The position numbers and the translations under genes are program-made. The notes beneath the pieces were generated by a model. That model did no database searches. It saw only the letters and a program-made list of their open reading frames with translations, and was not told where the DNA came from. Of a stretch of DNA of 7,268 nucleotides, positions 1-5,438 are shown piece after piece (within the stretch, counting starts at the first letter, position 1; each line of letters opens with the position of its first letter). This stretch comes from an uncultured delta proteobacterium (lineage in GTDB: Bacteria > Myxococcota_A > Polyangia > Polyangiales > Polyangiaceae), in assembly GCA_903893335.1 (NCBI GenBank), contig CAITLX010000739.1, forward strand, positions 1-7,268, given 5' to 3'.

Positions 1-462
1 CACCGCGAGCAGCGCCGGCACGCCGCCGCCCTCGGAGTAGGTCTCGCGCACGCGGTGGCCGGGGCCCTTGGGGGCGACCATGCTCACGTCCACGTCCTTC
101 GGCGGCGTGATGCAGCCGTACCGGATGTTGAAGCCGTGCGCGAACATGAGCGTCTTGCCCGCGCGCATGTGCGGCGCGACGCCCTCGTGCCAGATCGCCG
201 ACTGCGCGGTGTCGGGCGCGAGGATCATGACGACGTCGGCGTGGGCCGCCGCTTCGGCCACGGTGGCGACCTTGAGCCCCGCACCCTCGGCGCGCTTGCG
301 GCTGACGCTCGCGGCGTGCAGCCCGATGGTCACGTCCACGCCGCTGTCCTTGAGGTTGAGCGCGTGCGCGTGGCCCTGCGAGCCGTAGCCCACGATGGCG
401 ACCTTCCGCGCGCGGATGAGGGAGAGGTCGGCGTCGGCGTCGTAGCGGATCTGAGCGGCCAT
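1..462 (-). CDS. ilvC: Ketol-acid reductoisomerase, N-terminal 154 residues (cut by window edge)
   Basis: This enzyme converts acetolactate and acetohydroxybutyrate to the dihydroxy acids of valine/leucine and isoleucine synthesis, using NAD(P)H and Mg2+; it is cytosolic. The visible part holds the Rossmann nucleotide site GYGSQGHAHALNL (residues 25-37), the cofactor-phosphate loop GLHAASVSRKRA (47-58), the conserved HGFNI (109-113) and MVAPKGPGHRVRETY (128-142). This layout fits the short class I family of about 330-345 residues, so a little under half is present and the C-terminal metal-binding knotted domain lies outside the window. The ATG at 462 is preceded by GGAAG with 8 nt spacing. 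It lies 35 nt downstream of ilvN on the same strand, so it is the third gene of the operon. The cofactor loop reads His49 and Ala51 where Arg and Gly are usual (GLRxGS). Family assignment is very secure; the NADPH/NADH preference is not settled by sequence. Confidence 0.97.
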   Translation of the reverse strand, partial: MAAQIRYDADADLSLIRARKVAIVGYGSQGHAHALNLKDSGVDVTIGLHAASVSRKRAEGAGLKVATVAEAAAHADVVMILAPDTAQSAIWHEGVAPHMRAGKTLMFAHGFNIRYGCITPPKDVDVSMVAPKGPGHRVRETYSEGGGVPALLAV

Positions 463-497
463 TGGGTTGTCTTCCGTGGGGATGTGGGGGTGTCGGG

Positions 498-1040
498 TCA
501 GGCGGCGGGGACGTCGCCGCCGGGGGTCGGGTTGGCGTCGCGCAGCGCGGTGCCGTCGGCGCCGCGGGTCATGGCGACGACGCCCGTCTGCACCATCTCG
601 GTGATGCCGAACGGGCGGAGCACGGAGACCAGGCCGTCGATCTTGTCCTGGGTCCCGGTGATCTCGAGCATGAGCGCGCTCGGCGAGACGTCGACGACGC
701 GCGCGCGGAACACCTCGGCGAGCTGCATCGCCTCGGCGCGGCGCTCGGGCGCGACGTCGATCTTCAAGAGCGCGAGCGTGCGCGTGACCGACGGCTTGTC
801 CGTGATCTCCTGCACGTCGAGCACGTTGACGAGCTTGCGGAGGTTGGCCGTGATGCGCAGCGCCGTGTCGCGGTCGGCGGCGGCCACGATCGTCATGCGC
901 GAGACGCCCGGCTCGTGGGTGCGCCCCACGTTGAGCGAGTCGATGTTGAACGCGCGGCGGCGAAACAGCGACGCGACGCGGTCGAGCACGCCGGGGCGGT
1001 CCTCGACGTGCACGACGAAGGTACAGAGCGCGGTGGCCAT
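498..1040 (-). CDS. ilvN: Acetolactate synthase small (regulatory) subunit
   Basis: This 180-residue subunit binds the large subunit, raises its activity and confers feedback inhibition by valine. An N-terminal ACT domain (about residues 4-80) starts with TALCTFVVHVEDRPGVL and continues with FNIDSLNVG. The C-terminal ALS_ss domain spans about 85-165 (TLALLKIDV to TGVVAMTRG). Gly17 and Asn32 align with Gly14 and Asn29 of E. coli IlvH, positions linked to valine binding, so feedback control is likely retained (inference). The ATG shares one base with the ilvB stop (TGATG), and the GAGGACGAGGAG coding for the IlvB C-terminus serves as its ribosome binding site, which argues for translational coupling. 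A tail of about 17 residues (ADGTALRDANPTPGGDVPA) after the last conserved strand looks disordered. The ilvN frame stays open far upstream across ilvB, but that is a GC-rich shadow and not an ilvB-ilvN fusion. Confidence 0.96.
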   Translation of the reverse strand: MATALCTFVVHVEDRPGVLDRVASLFRRRAFNIDSLNVGRTHEPGVSRMTIVAAADRDTALRITANLRKLVNVLDVQEITDKPSVTRTLALLKIDVAPERRAEAMQLAEVFRARVVDVSPSALMLEITGTQDKIDGLVSVLRPFGITEMVQTGVVAMTRGADGTALRDANPTPGGDVPAA

Positions 1041-2809
1041 CACTCCTCGTCCTCGCCGGTCTCGTAGATGGGGTTGTGCTTGCGACCCTGCGCGGGGCGG
1101 CGAATCATCTCGCCGAGCGGCGAGCCGGCGGCGACCATGGGGTAGACGCTGTCCTCCTGCTCGACGCGGAAGTCGATGACGACGGTGCCCACGGCGGCGC
1201 GCGCGTGCGCGACGGCGCCCTCGATCTCGCTGCGCTGCCGCACGCGCAGCCCCTCGAGCCCGTGCGCCTCGGCGAGCTTCACGAAGTCGGGGCTCTTCAT
1301 CGGCGTCGCCACGTAGCGCCCGCCGTAGAAGAACTCCTGCCACTGGCGGACCATGCCGAGGAAGCCATTGTTGATGATGGCGACGTGGATCTTCACGCCC
1401 TCCTGCGCGATGGTCGAGAGCTCGCACGCGGTCATCTGGAAGCCGCCGTCGCCCACGACGACCCACACCTCCTCGTCGGGCATCGCGAAGCGCGCGCCGA
1501 TGGCCGCCGGCAGCGCGAAGCCCATGGTGCCGAGGCCGCCCGAGGTCACGAGCTTGCGCGGGTGATCGTGCCGGTAGTACTGCGCCTCCCACATCTGGTG
1601 CTGGCCGACGTCGGTGACGACGAGCGCGTTGCCGCCCGTCAGGCGCCACAGGTCGTGGATGACGTGCGCGGCGTGCAGGCGCCCCTCGTCGGGCAGCGTC
1701 TGGATGTCGCGCACCGCCGAGTGCCCCTTGAGCTCGTCGATGTGCGCGCGCCACGCGGTGCGCTGACGCTGCGACACGCGCGGGATGAGCGCGCGCAGGA
1801 TCTCGCGCACGTCGCCGACGAGCGGCACGTCGACCTTCACGACCTTGTTGATCTCGGCCGGGTCGAGCTCGACGTGGATCTTCTTCGCGCCGCGGGCGTA
1901 GTTGTCGAGGTGCCCGGTGACGCGATCGTCGAAGCGCATGCCGAGCGCGACGAGCAGATCGGCCTCCTGGATGGCGGTGTTGACCCACGCCTCGCCGTGC
2001 ATGCCCATCATCCCGAGGCTCTGCGGGTGGCTCGCGGGGAAGCCGCCGAGCCCGAGCAGCGTGAGCGCGACGGGGAGATCGGCCTTCTCGACGATCTGCC
2101 TGAGCTCGTCCTCGGCGCCGGCTGCGACGATGCCGTGTCCGGCGAGCACCATGGGGCGCTGGGCGCCGTCGATGAGGCGCACGGCCTCGTCGATCGACGC
2201 GGGCCCGGGGCTGTGGTCGGGGCGGTAGCCGCGCATCTTCACGGGCGCGTCGTCCCAGGCGAAGACGGTCTTGGCCTGCTGCGCGTCCTTCGTGATGTCG
2301 ACGACGACGGGCCCCGGGCGGCCGGAGCGCGCCACGTAGAACGCCTCCTTGATGGTGGGGGCGATGTCCTCCACGCGCGTCACCAGGTAGTTGTGCTTGG
2401 TGATGGGCAGCGTGACGCCCGTGATGTCCGTCTCCTGGAAGGCGTCGGTGCCGATGAGCGTCGAGGTCACCTGGCCGGTGATGCAGACGATCGGGATCGA
2501 GTCGAGCATGGCCGTGGCGATGCCCGTGACGAGGTTGGTCGCGCCGGGGCCCGAGGTCGCCACCGCGACGCCCACGCGCCCCGAGGCGCGCGCGTAGCCG
2601 TCGGCCATGTGCGCGGCGCCCTGCTCGTGGCGCACGAGCACGTGGCGCACCGGGGCGCCGACGAGCGCGTCGTACGCGGGCATGATCGCGCCGCCCGGGT
2701 AGCCGAACACGATGTCGACCCCCTCCTGGGCGAGCGACTCCCAGATGATCTCGGCGCCGGTGAGCGTCTCGCCTCGGCGGTCGCGGTGGGGTGGGCGTTG
2801 GTGGGGCAA
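1040..2809 (-). CDS. ilvB: Acetolactate synthase large (catalytic) subunit
   Basis: A ThDP-, FAD- and Mg2+-dependent enzyme that condenses two pyruvates to acetolactate, or pyruvate with 2-oxobutyrate, the committed step of branched-chain amino acid synthesis. With the chosen start it has 589 residues, a usual length. The N-terminal ThDP (PYR) domain begins at LTGAEIIWESL (16-26) and carries GYPGGAIMPAYDAL (36-49) and the catalytic Glu62 in RHEQGAAHMADGYARASG. A central domain follows, then the C-terminal ThDP-pyrophosphate domain with the metal motif from GDGGFQ (453) to NN (480-481) and the FLGMVRQWQEFFY stretch. The start is uncertain. TTG at 2809 is the only NTG codon in frame between the attenuator hairpin and the first domain, although its ribosome binding site is weak. 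The upstream ATG at 2935 lies inside the leader peptide and before the terminator, so it is unlikely. The stop overlaps the ilvN start by one base. Confidence 0.95.
   Translation of the reverse strand: MPHQRPPHRDRRGETLTGAEIIWESLAQEGVDIVFGYPGGAIMPAYDALVGAPVRHVLVRHEQGAAHMADGYARASGRVGVAVATSGPGATNLVTGIATAMLDSIPIVCITGQVTSTLIGTDAFQETDITGVTLPITKHNYLVTRVEDIAPTIKEAFYVARSGRPGPVVVDITKDAQQAKTVFAWDDAPVKMRGYRPDHSPGPASIDEAVRLIDGAQRPMVLAGHGIVAAGAEDELRQIVEKADLPVALTLLGLGGFPASHPQSLGMMGMHGEAWVNTAIQEADLLVALGMRFDDRVTGHLDNYARGAKKIHVELDPAEINKVVKVDVPLVGDVREILRALIPRVSQRQRTAWRAHIDELKGHSAVRDIQTLPDEGRLHAAHVIHDLWRLTGGNALVVTDVGQHQMWEAQYYRHDHPRKLVTSGGLGTMGFALPAAIGARFAMPDEEVWVVVGDGGFQMTACELSTIAQEGVKIHVAIINNGFLGMVRQWQEFFYGGRYVATPMKSPDFVKLAEAHGLEGLRVRQRSEIEGAVAHARAAVGTVVIDFRVEQEDSVYPMVAAGSPLGEMIRRPAQGRKHNPIYETGEDEE
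2807..2809 (-). other. Proposed TTG start codon of ilvB
   Basis: The codon reads ACC-TTG-CCC on the minus strand. It is the only NTG codon in the ilvB frame between the terminator T-tract (2857) and the conserved LTGAEIIWESL segment. Sequence upstream (CGAACGAGACGCCACC) has only GAG as a possible Shine-Dalgarno remnant. The choice rests on position and not on a good ribosome binding site. Confidence 0.5.
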
Positions 2810-2830
2810 GGTGGCGTCTCGTTCGGGAAG

Positions 2831-2844
2831 GCCCCCGTGGGGGC
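2831..2844 (-). other. Small GC hairpin between attenuator and ilvB start
   Basis: GCCCCCACGGGGGC can fold as a 5-bp stem with loop CACG (or more tightly). It sits 22 nt upstream of the proposed TTG start and 13 nt after the attenuator T-tract. It could slow translation initiation or stabilise the 5' end of the readthrough transcript; a chance GC palindrome is equally possible. Confidence 0.3.
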
Positions 2845-2856
2845 GTGACCAACGCG

Positions 2857-2889
2857 AAAACCCCGCATCCTGGGTTGCCGGATGCGGGG
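2857..2889 (-). terminator. Intrinsic terminator (attenuator hairpin) upstream of ilvB
   Basis: On the minus strand, CCCCGCATCC (2889-2880), a 9-nt loop (GGCAACCCA) and GGATGCGGGG (2870-2861) form a perfect 10-bp stem, followed directly by TTTT (2860-2857). It begins 24 nt after the leader peptide stop codon and 48 nt before the proposed ilvB start. That position only makes sense as a conditional terminator in the ilv leader, because it lies inside the transcription unit. The U-tract is short (4 nt) but the stem is strong, which is common in GC-rich genomes. Confidence 0.85.
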
Positions 2890-2913
2890 CCTGGGGGTCG
2901 TCGTCGTGGATGG

Positions 2914-3051
2914 CTACGAAGACCCGCGCCCGCACCCGGCGCCCCGAAGGACACCGAGCAGGACCTGCCCGCGAAGAAGCAGCACGCGGCGCGCGGGCGT
3001 CGGCACGGGGCCGATCGGCGCGGGCGTCGGGACGCTCCTCAGGGCACGCAT
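2914..3051 (-). CDS. ilv operon leader peptide (45 aa), Val/Leu-rich
   Basis: A short ORF from ATG 3051 to TAG 2916-2914, too small for most gene callers. Residues 23-35 read VLLLRGQVLLGVL, nine of thirteen being Val or Leu; the peptide also has Leu4, Val7, Ile13 and Val16. Clusters of the end-product amino acids are the hallmark of attenuator leader peptides such as IvbL, LeuL and IlvL. The peptide itself is not expected to have a function; its translation rate senses charged Leu and Val tRNAs. Three of its seven Leu codons are CTT, presumably rare in this genome. The ATG lies 9 nt after the predicted -10 box, so the message may be leaderless or nearly so. A GTG at codon 16 is an alternative start that would keep the regulatory codons. 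There is no recognisable Shine-Dalgarno before the ATG. Its stop is 24 nt ahead of the terminator hairpin. Confidence 0.82.
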   Translation of the reverse strand: MRALRSVPTPAPIGPVPTPARRVLLLRGQVLLGVLRGAGCGRGSS

Positions 3052-3060
3052 GAGGTCAGA

Positions 3061-3088
3061 AGGATAACCCGGTGGCGGGGCGTGTCAA
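3061..3088 (-). promoter_or_regulatory. Predicted sigma70-type promoter of the ilv operon
   Basis: On the minus strand, a perfect -35 box TTGACA (3088-3083), a 16-nt spacer and TATCCT (3066-3061, matching TATAAT at 4 of 6). The expected start lies about 3052-3056, just before or at the leader ATG (3051). A T7 run (3093-3087) overlaps the -35 box and gives the region an AT-rich upstream edge. In such GC-rich DNA a perfect TTGACA at this spacing directly before a leader ORF is convincing. Confidence 0.75.
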
Positions 3089-3123
3089 AAAAATCGTGCG
3101 GTGCGTCATGACGCGCGTCGCAC
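3087..3123 (-). terminator. Probable intrinsic terminator after the LysM gene
   Basis: On the minus strand, GTGCG (3123-3119) can pair with CGCAC (3100-3096). Inside is the palindrome GCGTCATGACGC (3114-3103), which forms a second 4-bp stem with loop CATG. After the outer stem come GA and a run of seven T (3093-3087). It lies 28 nt past the LysM gene stop. The outer CGCAC could also be replaced by the neighbouring CGCACC (3105-3100) for a 6-bp stem further from the T run. The stem is imperfect but the T-tract is the longest in the window. Confidence 0.55.
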
Positions 3124-3151
3124 CCTCCCCGGACCCCCCTGGCGACCCTCG

Positions 3152-4525
3152 CTAATAGCCCTTGCGGGCCAGCACGGCCTGGCCGGGCTCGAGCTCGCGC
3201 ATGGTGCTCGTCACGATGGCCGTCGCCGTGTGGTCGCGCACGCGAAGCACGCGCAGCTCGCCGATGACCTCGTCGGGGTACGACTGCTCGGAGCGGCTCG
3301 CCTCGCGAGGCGCGTCGACGATGGTCGCGGGGCGCGTCGACTCGTAGCGCACGTCCGACTGCGTGAAGCGGCTGGCCTGGCCGAGCGTGCCGCGGAACGA
3401 GTCCCCCTTCACGACGACGAAGAAGCGGTTGCCCGGCACGAGGCCGTCCTTCTCCCCCTTGTCGAGGAACACGACCTGGTTCTGCCCGTAGATGACGTGC
3501 GGGTAGAGCGAGGCGGTGATGTGCGACCAGAGGTCGACGGCGTTCTTCACGGGGGCCACGACGTCGTAGCGACGGCCGACGGGGCCGATCTTCGCGCCGC
3601 GCTCGATGACGTCGTACGACTCCGTCAGGTGCGCGCGGGCGATGCGCGACTGGGCGTCCCAGCGGTCGACGCGCGCGGTGCCGAGGATGGAGACGATGGT
3701 GCCGCTGCCCTCCGCGTCGGAGACGGCGCGGAGCGGGCGGAAGATCGTGAGCTCCTGGCCCGTCTTCACGTCGTGGCCGGCGTCGATCTCGAGGTAGACG
3801 TCGTCGCCGGCGGTGAGGATCATCTGGTCCTCGGGGCTGCCGTCGACGCGACCCCACACGTCCTTCTTCTCGTCCTCGATGTAGCCCTGATCGCGCAGGA
3901 ACACCGTGTCGGGCGGCACCGCGGCCTTGCGGCCGACGAAGTGCCCGGAGCCGAGCGTCACCGACCCGTTGGCGAGGTCGGAGTTCATCGTCGCGCCCTT
4001 CTTGAGGCGCACCTGATCGCCGGGGTAGATCCAGTGCGGGTTCTGGATGGCCGGGTTCAGGCCCCACAGCTTGGGCCACTGCCAGCCGTTGCCGAAGTAC
4101 TTGTCGGAGACCTCCCACAGCGTGTCGCCGCGGCGCACGATGTGGAACGGCGGCACCGTCGTGGGGACGCCGCCGAGCGCCGACGAGCTGCGCTCGGTGC
4201 CGCGCGTCGAGGTCACGCCGCTGTTGCCCTCGAGGTCGAACTTGTCGGCCGACACGCCGCCGACGGTCGGGCGCGAGCTCGAGTCGAGGTGGGCGTTGGC
4301 GTCGGGCGCGCCGGGAGCGGGCGAGCCCCATGGCACGTAGACCGTTCCGCCGGCTGGGCCGGCCGCCGTGGGCGCCCCACCGCCGCCCGAGGGGGCGGGG
4401 GCTCCCGTCGGCGGTGCCGCGGGGGCAGGGGCAGCGGGGCCGGCTTCCTGGGCGAGCGCGACTCCGGCGAGGAGCCACGACCCAAGGAGGGGCGAGACGA
4501 GCAGTGTCGGCAGCGTGCGCTTCAT
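3152..4525 (-). CDS. Exported LysM domain protein with duplicated C-terminal region
   Basis: A 457-residue exported protein, probably anchored to peptidoglycan through its LysM domain. The signal peptide is MKRTLPTLLVSPLLGSWLLA, with likely cleavage after Ala23-Leu-Ala25. A low-complexity Pro/Ala/Gly linker (about 27-75) follows, then one LysM domain (127-174: FHIVRRGDTLWEVSDKYFG to IYPGDQVRL). The remaining 280 residues match no family I can name; they seem to hold two related beta-rich modules (about 240-314 and 347-454). Each has a V-x-hydrophobic strand, then GxxxKTGQELTIF or DGLVPGNRFFVV, and later a strand ending in RGAKIGP or LEPGQAVL. There is no visible catalytic motif of a peptidase or amidase, so a structural or scaffolding role is more likely than an enzyme. 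ATG 4525 lies 4 nt after the TPR gene stop, with GAGTGAGG as ribosome binding site overlapping that stop, so the two are probably co-translated. The product name is secure at domain level only. Confidence 0.9.
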   Translation of the reverse strand: MKRTLPTLLVSPLLGSWLLAGVALAQEAGPAAPAPAAPPTGAPAPSGGGGAPTAAGPAGGTVYVPWGSPAPGAPDANAHLDSSSRPTVGGVSADKFDLEGNSGVTSTRGTERSSSALGGVPTTVPPFHIVRRGDTLWEVSDKYFGNGWQWPKLWGLNPAIQNPHWIYPGDQVRLKKGATMNSDLANGSVTLGSGHFVGRKAAVPPDTVFLRDQGYIEDEKKDVWGRVDGSPEDQMILTAGDDVYLEIDAGHDVKTGQELTIFRPLRAVSDAEGSGTIVSILGTARVDRWDAQSRIARAHLTESYDVIERGAKIGPVGRRYDVVAPVKNAVDLWSHITASLYPHVIYGQNQVVFLDKGEKDGLVPGNRFFVVVKGDSFRGTLGQASRFTQSDVRYESTRPATIVDAPREASRSEQSYPDEVIGELRVLRVRDHTATAIVTSTMRELEPGQAVLARKGY

Positions 4526-4529
4526 GGCC

Positions 4530-5315
4530 TCACTCGCGCGGCGCCTGCCGCGCCGCTTCGCTCTTCGGGAATTGCGATCGCAGCCGCGCGTACGTCGCGC
4601 GGGCTTTGTCCTTGGCGCCGGTGCGCTCGAGCGCGCGCGCCAGCCGCAGCAGCGCGTCGGGGGCCTTGCGACCGCTCGGGAAGCGAGCGAGCACGGCCTC
4701 GAACTGCTCGATCGCGTGCGCGTCGTCGGCCTTGGCGGCGAAGCACTCGGCGCGCCAGTAGGTCGCGTTCTCGGCGCGCGGGTCGGCGGGGAACTGCGCG
4801 AGGAACGCCCCGAGCGCCTCGAGCGCGCGGTCGTACTGCTTGTCCTTCACGAGCGCGAAGGCTGCGTCGAAGGCGCGCTTCGGGTCGCCGGCGCTCTTCG
4901 CGTCGGTGGCGGCCGCGGCGGCGCTGGGCGCGGGGTCGAGGGTCGCGCCCTGGCGTCCGGCCGCGCGCACGGTGGGGCGGTCGGTGTCGGACTCGTCGGC
5001 CGGGTGGGCGTCGTCGGACTCGTCGATGTCGTCGCCGACCCGCACGGCGGCGAGCCGCGCGCGCCGCTCGACCTCGCCGGTCGCGAGCGGCGTCGCCGGG
5101 GGGGCCGACGTGTGGGGGTCGGACGCTGCCTCGAGCGCGCCGAGGCGCTCGCCGAACTTGTCGTTGTCGGCCTGGACCTTCGAGATCTGCGCGCGCAGAT
5201 CCTCGAACCGGCGGTCGGCCGCGTCGCGCGCGCCGCCGCAAGCCGTCGCCGCCGCGCACGCGACGAGCGCGGCAGCGAGGCGCGAGCCGCGCGAGCCGAC
5301 GTGCAGAGGGAGCAT
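4530..5315 (-). CDS. Probable lipoprotein with coiled coil and TPR repeats, YbgF/CpoB-like
   Basis: A 261-residue envelope protein. The N-terminus has Arg9 and Arg12, a short hydrophobic stretch and a good lipobox LVAC (Leu17-Cys20); a weaker ATAC ends at Cys26. A probable coiled coil follows (about 31-64, DAADRRFEDLRAQISKVQAD onward), then an acidic, Ala/Pro-rich low-complexity linker (65-143). Three TPR-type repeats end the protein (about 147-180, 184-217, 220-252), with the QFP/RFP spacing (FLAQFPADPRAENATYWRAE) typical of YbgF/CpoB and BamD-like proteins. CpoB is periplasmic and links peptidoglycan synthesis with Tol-Pal constriction; here no tol or pal gene is adjacent, and lipidation would differ from E. 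coli CpoB, so only the architecture is claimed. It is the first gene of a two-gene unit with the LysM protein. ATG 5315 sits 7 nt after a -10-like TAGGCT, so its message may be leaderless; no Shine-Dalgarno is seen. Confidence 0.85.
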   Translation of the reverse strand: MLPLHVGSRGSRLAAALVACAAATACGGARDAADRRFEDLRAQISKVQADNDKFGERLGALEAASDPHTSAPPATPLATGEVERRARLAAVRVGDDIDESDDAHPADESDTDRPTVRAAGRQGATLDPAPSAAAAATDAKSAGDPKRAFDAAFALVKDKQYDRALEALGAFLAQFPADPRAENATYWRAECFAAKADDAHAIEQFEAVLARFPSGRKAPDALLRLARALERTGAKDKARATYARLRSQFPKSEAARQAPRE

Positions 5316-5322
5316 CGGCCGA

Positions 5323-5352
5323 AGCCTAGACCCGCCCCTCGGCGCGGGCCAA
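5323..5352 (-). promoter_or_regulatory. Possible promoter of the TPR-LysM operon
   Basis: On the minus strand, TTGGCC (5352-5347), an 18-nt spacer and TAGGCT (5328-5323). The -10 box ends 7 nt before the ATG at 5315, which would give a leaderless transcript. Both boxes are only partial matches, so this is tentative. It shares the 123-bp divergent spacer with the pssA promoter. Confidence 0.4.
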
Positions 5353-5368
5353 GAAAGGCGGCCGCCGC

Positions 5369-5398
5369 TTGCCCGGTGCGCGCACGCCGGAGTAACGT
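5369..5398 (+). promoter_or_regulatory. Possible promoter of pssA
   Basis: TTGCCC (5369-5374), an 18-nt spacer and TAACGT (5393-5398), with an expected start near 5405 and about 34 nt of 5' untranslated RNA. The match keeps the strong first, second and last positions of the -10 box. The untranslated stretch contains a small inverted repeat (GTGCC 5410-5414, GGCAC 5420-5424) followed by a C-run. Tentative. Confidence 0.4.
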
Positions 5399-5438
5399 CG
5401 GAGCCTGGCGTGCCCCGCTGGCACCCCCCCCAACGCCC

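Larger units (their letters stand above)
2857..3054 (-). promoter_or_regulatory. ilvBNC leader region: translation-coupled transcription attenuator
   Basis: The probable transcript start near 3054, the leader ORF (3051-2914), an antiterminator segment and a terminator are arranged as in classic amino acid operon attenuators. The leader segment GGGTGCGGG (2937-2929, codons 39-41) can pair with CCCGCATCC (2888-2880), the 5' arm of the terminator: 9 bp including one G-U. The two structures exclude each other. A ribosome stalled at Val/Leu codons 23-32 leaves 2937-2929 free, so the antiterminator forms and ilvBNC is read. A ribosome that reaches the stop at 2916-2914 covers that segment, the terminator forms and transcription ends. 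An upstream CCCGCGCC (codons 10-12) could pair with GGCGCGGG (2931-2924) as the protective 1:2 stem, though such matches are easy to find in GC-rich DNA. Base pairing is read from the sequence; the mechanism is inferred from known ilv/leu attenuators. Confidence 0.85.

Noticed and set aside
1076..2848. Long plus-strand ORF antisense to ilvB (590 codons), and similar ones at 3101-5329 and 55-1179
   Set aside because: Composition is dominated by Arg, Ala, Val, His and Asp with no motif. Such frames arise opposite real genes when third codon positions are nearly all G or C.
2810..2935. A 42-residue N-terminal extension of IlvB starting at ATG 2935
   Set aside because: The ATG lies inside the leader peptide ORF (another frame) and upstream of the terminator hairpin. 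The extension has no similarity to the known IlvB N-terminus and is Pro/His/Arg-rich, as expected from non-coding GC-rich DNA.
498..2954. A single 818-residue minus-strand ORF that would fuse an unknown domain to IlvN
   Set aside because: The part before 1040 is the out-of-frame reading of ilvB (Arg/Ala/His-rich, no domain). IlvN begins at its own ATG 1040 with a ribosome binding site.
5410..5430. Hairpin GTGCC/GGCAC plus C-run before pssA as a riboswitch or terminator
   Set aside because: Only 5 bp, no T-tract on the plus strand, and too short for an aptamer. Probably chance or a protein site at most.
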